A stretch of 11,494 nucleotides of DNA, from positions 1-11,494 of the forward strand of contig CALQCP020000049.1 in assembly GCA_943329105.2 (NCBI GenBank), in the 5' to 3' direction. The translations under genes were made by a program, and so were the position numbers. Every line of letters begins with the position of its first letter. Position 1 is the stretch's first letter. This DNA is from Chitinophaga pinensis. GTDB taxonomy: Bacteria; Planctomycetota; Phycisphaerae; Phycisphaerales; SM1A02. Under the pieces are notes generated by a model. The model did no database searches and was not told where the DNA came from. It worked only from the letters and a program-made list of their open reading frames with translations. Positions 6,294 to 11,494 of this stretch are shown piece after piece.

Positions 6294-7783
6294 ATATCTA
6301 CACCCAATTGGCGCCATTGGAACCCTTGCTCGCCGGACCGTGGCGTTGGGTGATGTATGCAGCGATCGCAGCTCCGATCGCTGTGGTGCTTTGGGTGATG
6401 TTCGGGCGTCGATGGAAACCGGACGGCGTGCTTCGGTGTTCGCGGTGCCACCACGTGTTTGATCCGGAAACTCGGTTCGACGGCGCAGCAGTGACAGCTG
6501 GCGTGCGATGCTCGGAGTGCGGCAGTGTCACGCGTACGGAGCAAGCGGCTCTTCGGCGGGGCAAGAAGAGGTGGATCATTGCGGCGAGCCTTGTAAGCGC
6601 ACTGCTCATTGCACTGCCGCTGATGGTCTGGCACAGCGTGCCGGTGTTTGTGGCGCGCACACTCATGCCGCGCTGGGTCACCGAGGGACGCGCTGAATTT
6701 GCAAACGGATTGACGCTTGTATACGAAGTCGATCCGCTGCAAGAGTGGTTTGATATCGAGCCAAATACTGCCGTTGGCGCGTGGCGCGGTAATTTTGAGG
6801 ACCTAGCGGAAGTAAGCGACGCGAGCAGAAATGATGGCTGGAATAATCGCACTTCCTACGTGTGGCCTGATCGCCGCCGATTGCGTGTGTGGACTGATGT
6901 AAACCACCCGACACTTACCGAGCATTTCGGTCATATCGTCTTTGGCGCGGAAGGATGGTCACCGACGGCGGACCAATCCATGCCACCGGTTGGCTCCCCA
7001 GGATTTGGCGGCGATATCACCGGTGATGGCATGGGTGATGTCATTGTGGGCGAAGTCAACGATGGCAGCGGCGGTGGCACGACGTGGATGATGGTGACCG
7101 TTCCGCAAGAGGCCGCCGACAAGAGCGGCGGTCCAGCCATGACTGCGATCGGCGTTGGCATGTTCCAACGTGACACTGCCAACGGGGGATGGATCTTCAT
7201 GAGCGTGTGCCATGGATTCCGCTACGGAATGACGCCTGGCGCTTTTTGCAATGACCCGCTCATTGCGGCTACATGGAACGCGGAGCGGCATGCGTGGATG
7301 CCGAACGTCGAACGCATGAGGCGCGATCCTGATCGGAAGGCCCTTGCCCAGCATGCGGCAGCAGCGCTTGATCACTATCGTCAGTGCCTCGCGGATGCGG
7401 GCGACATGACGGCTGACAGTGCGGTCAATGATCTCACTGGTGAACCCGCGGGTGACGGTGACCCAGCGGCGGCCGCGCTGGAGGCCCTACGTAATGGCCG
7501 TGCGGGCATGGGAGATTTCTTGCCTTGTCCAGCGATGATTGGTTCACTTTCCGCGGGCGTATTGGAACTGCTGACTTCTGGGCACGGCGCCGAGTGGGAG
7601 GAATGGGTGCGCTTGGCCTGGCCAATAGAAGCGGCCGCATCGTTCCGCGACCGATTCATTGCTGATATGCGCCGTACCATCGAAACATGCGAATGCGCCA
7701 CATCGCTCCGAGAGTTGAACGGATTTCCCGAATCACGACCAGCGGTCGGCGCAACGCCACGCGGTTCTGATCACAAGCGTTGA
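6290..7783 (+). CDS. Unrecognised membrane protein: zinc ribbon between two TM helices, FG-GAP-like outer domain
   Basis: I do not recognise the family. From the TTG at 6290 it is 497 aa. TM1 is about 20-38. A zinc-ribbon-like loop follows with C50, C53, C74 and C77 (CxxC-X20-CxxC), bounded by basic residues (RRWK, RRGKKR). TM2 is about 95-113, then about 380 residues of soluble domain. The positive-inside rule puts the ribbon in the cytoplasm and the large domain outside. Residues 242-250 read 'DITGDGMGD', the calcium-binding loop type of FG-GAP/VCBS repeats. The C-terminal 150 residues are helical and charged. The TTG overlaps the copA stop (TTGA), which favours translational coupling. The other in-frame choice is the ATG at 6353, which would shorten TM1. 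The stop lies four bases before crcB1, so it belongs to the copper/fluoride operon. It may sense or bind a metal, but nothing in the sequence proves this. Confidence 0.8.
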   Translation: MNIYTQLAPLEPLLAGPWRWVMYAAIAAPIAVVLWVMFGRRWKPDGVLRCSRCHHVFDPETRFDGAAVTAGVRCSECGSVTRTEQAALRRGKKRWIIAASLVSALLIALPLMVWHSVPVFVARTLMPRWVTEGRAEFANGLTLVYEVDPLQEWFDIEPNTAVGAWRGNFEDLAEVSDASRNDGWNNRTSYVWPDRRRLRVWTDVNHPTLTEHFGHIVFGAEGWSPTADQSMPPVGSPGFGGDITGDGMGDVIVGEVNDGSGGGTTWMMVTVPQEAADKSGGPAMTAIGVGMFQRDTANGGWIFMSVCHGFRYGMTPGAFCNDPLIAATWNAERHAWMPNVERMRRDPDRKALAQHAAAALDHYRQCLADAGDMTADSAVNDLTGEPAGDGDPAAAALEALRNGRAGMGDFLPCPAMIGSLSAGVLELLTSGHGAEWEEWVRLAWPIEAAASFRDRFIADMRRTIETCECATSLRELNGFPESRPAVGATPRGSDHKR

Positions 7784-7787
7784 AGTC

Positions 7788-8177
7788 ATGTTGATGCACC
7801 TTCTCATTGTTTCCATGTGCGGCGCCATCGGTTGCGCCCTGCGTCTGGTAGCGCGTGATGTGCTGATGCGCAACGGAGCGCAGCCATGGTGGGCGGTGCT
7901 GGTGATCAATCTGTTTGGCGCGCTCCTGATGGGTGCGGTGGCAGGTAGCGCCCGATCAATCGAAGAGCAAGCCGGACCGATGTTGGTTGCTGCCGTGACC
8001 GGTGTGCTGGCTGGGTGGACCACCTATTCCGCATTCTCGATGGACGTCGTTCAGTTGTGGTTGCGCGGCCAGCGTGTAAGTGCCCTGACGCTTTGGGCGG
8101 CAACCTTGTGTGGCGCTCCGCTCTTGGCATTGGCTGGTGGCGCTGCAATGGCTGCCTATACAGGGGCGTCAACGTGA
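7788..8177 (+). CDS. crcB: Fluoride channel subunit CrcB/Fluc, first of a pair
   Basis: CrcB/Fluc proteins are small four-helix inner-membrane proteins that form dual-topology dimers with two pores and let toxic fluoride leave the cell. This one is 129 aa, the usual size. Family landmarks are 'GAIGCALR' (12-19, conserved Arg19), the pore Asn in 'VINLFG' (N41), and the TM3 break 'GVLAGWTTYSAFSMD' (72-86), which corresponds to the family's GFxGGxTTFSTFS. The first Phe-box position is Tyr (Y80) and the second is Phe (F83). It starts five bases after the stop of the zinc-ribbon gene and overlaps the next crcB by GTGA, so the two are very likely co-translated and form a heterodimer. Paired crcB genes are known in other bacteria, such as Bacillus. 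No crcB-motif fluoride riboswitch is recognisable in front of the gene. Confidence 0.93.
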   Translation: MLMHLLIVSMCGAIGCALRLVARDVLMRNGAQPWWAVLVINLFGALLMGAVAGSARSIEEQAGPMLVAAVTGVLAGWTTYSAFSMDVVQLWLRGQRVSALTLWAATLCGAPLLALAGGAAMAAYTGAST

Positions 8178-8638
8178 ATCACCAGCACGCATTGCCTCCT
8201 GTACCGATTTGGAAACTCATCGCCGTTGCATGCGCCGGTGGGTTTGTTGGCAGCGCGGCGCGTGCTGGGATGGAGTTGGGATGTAGTTCTGTTGGACTTC
8301 CTGGATGGACGGCGCGCGTTGTGGTGAATGTGCTGGGTGCATGTGCGATTGGCGCACTGTTTGCCCGCCTGTGTGATGTTGACGCTCGCGGCATCCCTGT
8401 GGGCATTTCCTCCAACAATCGCCTACGCGAGCAGCTCTGGGGCGCAGGATTTCTTGGCGGATTTACTACCGTGAGCGGCTTCGCGTGGGATGTTGCATCA
8501 GCAGTGCAAGACGGAGCCTTCGAGCGAGCGGCGCTCGTGCTTACGGCAGATGCCGTTCTTGGAATTGCCGCGGCGGCTCTGGGTTACTCCATGACCATGG
8601 CGCGCCGTCAAGTGTCTGAACGCAAAGACGCCGCCTAA
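8174..8638 (+). CDS. crcB: Fluoride channel subunit CrcB/Fluc, second of a pair
   Basis: This is a 154-aa partner of the preceding CrcB. The GTG start at 8174 shares four bases (GTGA) with the stop of the first gene. The family pattern is present but more diverged: 'GGFVGSAAR' (22-30, conserved R30), the pore Asn in 'VVNVLG' (N52), and 'GFLGGFTTVSGFAWD' (92-106). At the Phe box the first position is Val (V100) and the second is Phe (F103). A polar insert of about 20 residues (about 66-86, 'LCDVDARGIPVGISSNNRLR') between TM2 and TM3 is longer than usual, and the C-terminus carries a charged tail ('RRQVSERKDAA'). The two unequal copies suggest a heterodimer with fixed opposite orientations, rather than a dual-topology homodimer. 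This gene ends the operon. The downstream gene is convergent. Confidence 0.92.
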   Translation: MNHQHALPPVPIWKLIAVACAGGFVGSAARAGMELGCSSVGLPGWTARVVVNVLGACAIGALFARLCDVDARGIPVGISSNNRLREQLWGAGFLGGFTTVSGFAWDVASAVQDGAFERAALVLTADAVLGIAAAALGYSMTMARRQVSERKDAA

Positions 8639-8645
8639 TCACATG

Positions 8646-8663
8646 CACGGTCTTTACACCGTG
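8646..8663. terminator. Stem-loop between crcB2 and the methyltransferase gene
   Basis: CACGGT (8646-8651) and ACCGTG (8658-8663) form a perfect 6-bp stem with a 6-base loop CTTTAC, eight bases after the crcB2 stop. It has no T-run on either strand, so it is at most a weak or factor-dependent terminator at this convergent junction. Confidence 0.35.
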
Positions 8664-8680
8664 GCGCGATCACTACTGAA

Positions 8681-8718
8681 GCGCTCAATCACTAGTGATG
8701 CGCTCAATCACCAGTGAC
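8681..8718. repeat. 19-bp tandem duplication at the 3' end of the methyltransferase gene
   Basis: Units 8681-8699 and 8700-8718 are both GCGCTCAATCAC-YA-GTGA-Y, differing at two bases (T/C each). A third, degenerate copy may precede them at about 8664-8680. Since 19 is not a multiple of three, the duplication changes the reading frame, and the stop codon of the minus-strand gene (8685-8687) falls inside the first unit. Confidence 0.8.
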
Positions 8719-9440
8719 GCATTCAACAAGTTCTGCGCGGAGTCGCCACGGTGGTACATCGACGGTTGGTAGCGGCATTCCCACATACCGCTGGCTTGCA
8801 GTCGCGCAACAATGTGCTCCAAGTACGGGTGTCTTCGTGCGGGCGACGTGCGTGTGGTGGTTGGATACACGTGGAGCGCACGCTTGGTGACGCGCAACAA
8901 CTCGGTGATAGCGGCTTGGTGCCACTGCTCTGTGAATGGCGAATTACTAAGAATTCCACCTGATTCCGGAGAGCTGTAGGTGACCAGCAAGTGCGCGCTG
9001 AACGTTTGGTCAAACGATTGATCTGCGAACGGCAACTGCGGCAAACTGGCTGCAACGTAGCGTCCCGCAGTGCGACCAGCTTCATAATCGGCAAGAAACC
9101 CATGCAGTGCTGCGCGCTTGCTTTCTGCGTAGGAGGTGAGGTCGAGTGCGGAATAGTGGTCGCCGTGCTCAGACATCGCCTTGATCGTCCCGGCAATGTC
9201 TAACTCACAGCGCGCGCGTAGTTCAGCGTGGGTATGGATGTACAGGGGGTCAACGCCAACAGCGTCAACTCCCGCAGCCATTGCTTCGGCAACGAACGAA
9301 CACGGACCGGATGGGCAATCAAGAATTCGCTGCCCGGCCAGTGCTTGCAGCGTCATGCCGAACATGGCTTGGTAATCACTGGCAAGTCGACCGAAGAACT
9401 GCATGGCGTCGAGCCGAAGTGTGGGAGCGCTCATCTGCAT
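8685..9440 (-). CDS. Class I SAM-dependent methyltransferase
   Basis: From the ATG at 9440 (251 aa; a second ATG at 9434 is equally possible) the protein shows a Rossmann-like methyltransferase fold. Motif I is 'ILDCPSGPCSFVAEA' (39-53), the acidic residue that binds the ribose is D64 in 'AVGVDPLY', and the later strand 'LPFADQSFDQTFSAHLL' carries the acidic and aromatic pattern of motif IV. 'ITELLRVTKRALHVYP' is the typical 'E..RVL.PGG' region. The DCPSGPxSF form of motif I with 'VDP.Y' is shared by a group of uncharacterised bacterial methyltransferases, and the substrate is unknown. The in-frame extension to 9524 would run over the start of the divergent ade gene and is unlikely. The last five residues (ITSD and the one before) come from a tandem repeat that alters the frame, so the natural C-terminus may have been different. 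Confidence 0.85.
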   Translation of the reverse strand: MQMSAPTLRLDAMQFFGRLASDYQAMFGMTLQALAGQRILDCPSGPCSFVAEAMAAGVDAVGVDPLYIHTHAELRARCELDIAGTIKAMSEHGDHYSALDLTSYAESKRAALHGFLADYEAGRTAGRYVAASLPQLPFADQSFDQTFSAHLLVTYSSPESGGILSNSPFTEQWHQAAITELLRVTKRALHVYPTTTRTSPARRHPYLEHIVARLQASGMWECRYQPSMYHRGDSAQNLLNASLVIERITSD

Positions 9441-9510
9441 AGTGTGCCGTCTTGGGTGAATTCCTGCCGAGCAGTTTCGTATCGTTGGCTGCCGCGCTAC
9501 GCTGCGTTCC
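9441..9510. promoter_or_regulatory. Short divergent promoter region, methyltransferase and ade
   Basis: Seventy bases separate the two divergent starts and must carry both promoters. Neither ATG has a recognisable Shine-Dalgarno site. A TACGCT at 9498-9503 lies seven bases before the ade ATG and could be a -10 box for a very short or absent leader, but the -35 position (TTTCGT, 9475-9480) is a poor match. Confidence 0.3.
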
Positions 9511-11181
9511 ATGCCCGATATCACGCTGAATCACTTGGTCGCAGATGTTTCCGCAGGCACGGTCCGCCCGTGTCAACTCACTATTCGCTCCGGACGAATT
9601 GTTTCCATCGTCCCAAGTACTGCCGCCATGCAGCCAGGAGTGCTTGTACCTGGATTCGTCGATGCGCATGTGCACGTGGAAAGCAGCATGCTGCCGCCGT
9701 GGGAGTTTGCACGCGTGGCGATGCGGCATGGCACAGTTGCCTCAGTGAGTGACCCGCACGAGATTGCCAATGTCTTAGGTGAGCCAGGCATTCGCTTCAT
9801 GATTGAGGACATTGCTGGTTCGCCATTTATGTGTTGGTTTGGTTGTCCATCGTGCGTACCGGCGACATCCTTTGAGACCGCCGGCGCAACGATTGATGCC
9901 GATGCATGCGCGCGGCTCTTAGATGATCCAAACATTCACTACCTCAGCGAGATGATGAACTGGCCCGGCGCGATCGGTGCAGATCCGCAGGTGATGTCCA
10001 AGATCGCCGCTGCCCGGGCACGTGGCAAGCGGGTTGACGGGCATGCGCCTGGTCTCCGTGGGGAGCAAGCGCGCGCATACTTTTCACGCGGCATTGAGAC
10101 GGATCATGAGTGTTTCACTCTTGATGAAGCGCGTGATAAGGCTGCGCTTGGAGTGAAGATTCTCATCCGCGATGGCAGCGCTGCTCGGAATTTTGAAGCA
10201 CTGTGGCCAATGCTCGCCGAACACCCCGAGTTGTGCATGTTCTGCACCGACGATGCTCATCCAGACGATTTACTGGTTGGGCACATTGACCGCCTGCTAG
10301 CACGTGCAGCGGCGAAGGGAATCGATCCATTCGTTGCTCTGCGGGCGGCTACTTTGAACCCCATTCGGCACTACGGATTGCCGTGCGGTCTGCTGCGCGA
10401 AGGCGATCGCGCCGACATGGTGCTTGTGGAAGATCTTGTGTCTTTCAAGCCGATTCGGACATGGATTGCGGGGGAACTGGTAGCGGAGGGTGGACGCTCT
10501 TGTATCGCGCCGCGACCATCGCGGACGCCGAATGCATTCCGCGCTGGTACGTTCGTAGCGAGTGACTTTCGCGTGTTGCCTCCGGTGCGCGGCGCGGGGA
10601 GTGACGCAAGTAACGCCCCAGTGACTGCCCATGCGATACTCGCAGAGGATGGACAGCTAGTCACCGGATCCATCGATGCACCGATGCACGTCACCAATGG
10701 AGTGATTGAGCCAGATCCGTCACAGGACATTCTGCTGATTGCCGTGGTGAATCGCTATTCCGCGGTCCCGCCGGCGATGGCGTTCATCCGTGGATTTGGG
10801 CTGGCGCACGGCGCCATTGCCTCCAGCGTTGCACATGACTGCCACAATGTTGTTGCAGTAGGTGCCTCACGTGAAGCAGTGGCTCATGCAGTGAACGCCG
10901 TATTTGCAGAGCGCGGAGGTCTTGCTGTTTCTGACGGAAGCGCTGCCGGTACGCAAACATTGGCGCTGCCGATTGCGGGATTGATGAGTGACCGTCCGGC
11001 GGAAGAAGTGGGGGCGTCCTATGCGCAACTCAGTCGAACTGCCAAGCTCTTGGGTTCACCCCTGCGTGCGCCGTACATGACCGCTGGGTTCATGGCGCTG
11101 TTGGTCATCCCGGCGCTCAAACTCAGTGATCGGGGGCTGTTTGATGGAAGCAAGTTTGCGTTCACGCCCGCGGTGATCTGA
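9511..11181 (+). CDS. ade: Adenine deaminase
   Basis: This enzyme hydrolyses adenine to hypoxanthine and ammonia (EC 3.5.4.2) for purine salvage in the cytoplasm. The 556-aa protein is close to the usual length of the COG1001 family (about 570-600). It is an amidohydrolase-superfamily TIM barrel with the metal set in place: 'DAHVHVESSM' (H53, H55), 'DPHEIANVLG' a little later, 'PSCVPATSFETAGA' typical of the family, 'GHAP' (H178), 'DHE' (H199) and 'CTDDAHPDDLL' (D247/D248). The flanking beta-sandwich part is seen at both ends ('LTIRSGRIVSIVPS', 'GDRADMVLVEDL'). The adenine-deaminase-specific C-terminal domain is complete, with 'GFGLAHGAIASSVAHDCHNVVAVG' and 'LALPIAGLMSD'. The ATG at 9511 fits the family N-terminus, and no ribosome binding site is visible. 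Its last 20 bases overlap the convergent gene downstream. Confidence 0.95.
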   Translation: MPDITLNHLVADVSAGTVRPCQLTIRSGRIVSIVPSTAAMQPGVLVPGFVDAHVHVESSMLPPWEFARVAMRHGTVASVSDPHEIANVLGEPGIRFMIEDIAGSPFMCWFGCPSCVPATSFETAGATIDADACARLLDDPNIHYLSEMMNWPGAIGADPQVMSKIAAARARGKRVDGHAPGLRGEQARAYFSRGIETDHECFTLDEARDKAALGVKILIRDGSAARNFEALWPMLAEHPELCMFCTDDAHPDDLLVGHIDRLLARAAAKGIDPFVALRAATLNPIRHYGLPCGLLREGDRADMVLVEDLVSFKPIRTWIAGELVAEGGRSCIAPRPSRTPNAFRAGTFVASDFRVLPPVRGAGSDASNAPVTAHAILAEDGQLVTGSIDAPMHVTNGVIEPDPSQDILLIAVVNRYSAVPPAMAFIRGFGLAHGAIASSVAHDCHNVVAVGASREAVAHAVNAVFAERGGLAVSDGSAAGTQTLALPIAGLMSDRPAEEVGASYAQLSRTAKLLGSPLRAPYMTAGFMALLVIPALKLSDRGLFDGSKFAFTPAVI

Positions 11182-11494
11182 GCACCGCGGTGGCAATGTC
11201 GCGCGTGAGCTCAGCAACCAGTTTCGCAAGCATTTCCGTTGGCCAGGCGCCGTTTCCTGGCGCGCCTTCGGCAATGTGCGCCGCTTGAAGTTGAACAGTG
11301 CTTGCCAATTGCGTAGCCATTGCTCGGAACTCTGCACCACTGAATCCGCTGGCCGCAGCTGCGCTTGCCGGAGCTTGTGCCACTGCATCAAGGTCCAGTT
11401 CCAATATTGCTTTACTACCAGCCACATGTGCCGCCGCCAGTTCAGCCATGCGCAGCGGCGTCACTCCGCCACGAAGCATTGATTCAAAGGTGAA
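11162..11494 (-). CDS. Unidentified protein, C-terminal part only
   Basis: The minus-strand frame is open to the right window edge and ends with TGA at 11162-11164. The visible 110 residues start '...TFESMLRGGVTPLRMAELAAAHVAGSKAILELDLD', then become Ala-rich and helical, and end 'ELTRDIATAVLRSPRA'. No motif lets me name a family. It contains no cysteine, no clear membrane segment and no signal. An in-frame ATG at 11479 exists, but the frame continues past it, so it need not be the start. Codon choice looks like that of the neighbours and the competing plus-strand frames are not protein-like, so I take it as a real gene. Its stop overlaps the end of ade by 20 bases, tail to tail. Confidence 0.55.
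   Translation of the reverse strand, partial: FTFESMLRGGVTPLRMAELAAAHVAGSKAILELDLDAVAQAPASAAAASGFSGAEFRAMATQLASTVQLQAAHIAEGAPGNGAWPTEMLAKLVAELTRDIATAVLRSPRA
11168..11190. terminator. Strong stem-loop over the ade stop codon, tail-to-tail junction
   Basis: CCGCGGTG (11168-11175) and CACCGCGG (11183-11190) are exact reverse complements around a 7-base loop ATCTGAG that contains the ade TGA (11179-11181). The stem is all G/C except one pair. No T-run follows on either strand. Because the minus-strand gene ends at 11162, the same hairpin lies near the 3' end of its transcript too, so it could serve both. Confidence 0.5.

Noticed and set aside
7788..7800. Fluoride riboswitch (crcB motif) before the crcB pair
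   Set aside because: The gene starts five bases after the previous stop, leaving no leader, and I see no matching motif in the 108 bases before copA.
8015..8173. Upstream extension of crcB2 overlapping crcB1
   Set aside because: This part is the shadow of crcB1 in another frame; the family match begins after the GTG at 8174, which overlaps the crcB1 stop in the usual coupled way.
9475..9511. Leaderless promoter for ade (TACGCT seven bases before the ATG)
   Set aside because: The -10 match is partial and the -35 match poor; in a 60%-GC-type sequence this can occur by chance.

Overview
This window looks like ordinary bacterial chromosome: moderately high GC, dense genes on both strands, UGA as the usual stop codon, GTG and (probably) TTG starts alongside ATG, and few clear Shine-Dalgarno sites. 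Several proteins recall Planctomycetes of the Phycisphaerae type: a redoxin-TPR protein, a two-TM zinc-ribbon protein with an FG-GAP-like segment, and a family I pyrophosphatase of the 'HPWHGLPVG' kind. That placement is an inference from protein flavour, as no marker gene is present. I see no tRNA, rRNA, CRISPR array, transposase, integrase or phage gene.

Left part (1-2967). The 3' part of a redoxin-like protein lacking the CxxC motif faces a minus-strand pair. That pair is a short membrane ORF resembling the C-terminal tail of an oligosaccharide flippase, and an Rrf2-family regulator with three clustered cysteines. The Rrf2 gene is divergent from a YciI-SRPBCC fusion. The AT-rich gap between them holds an 11-bp inverted repeat and a smaller palindrome.

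Middle (2985-8638). A minus-strand inorganic pyrophosphatase is divergent from a tightly packed plus-strand operon. The operon encodes a Cu+-type P1B ATPase (CopA-like) with a His-rich linker, an unrecognised membrane zinc-ribbon/FG-GAP-like protein, and two adjacent CrcB/Fluc fluoride-channel subunits. Gaps are nil or very small: the copA stop overlaps the probable TTG start of the next gene, and the two crcB genes share a GTGA overlap. The shared theme is ion export: copper(I) by the ATPase and fluoride by a probable heterodimeric Fluc pair. The zinc-ribbon protein is the unexplained member.

Right part (8639-11494). A minus-strand class I SAM methyltransferase, whose 3' end is altered by a 19-bp tandem duplication, is divergent from an adenine deaminase gene. 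The deaminase gene overlaps the 3' end of an unidentified minus-strand gene that runs off the window. Three of the four convergent gene ends carry a short stem-loop at the stop codons, none followed by a T-run.

No clear previously undescribed system (defence, mobile or RNA-based) was found. The strongest leads are the copA-zinc-ribbon-crcB1-crcB2 operon with its altered Phe box, the Rrf2 intergenic region, and two traces of gene decay or remodelling: the flippase tail and the methyltransferase tail.
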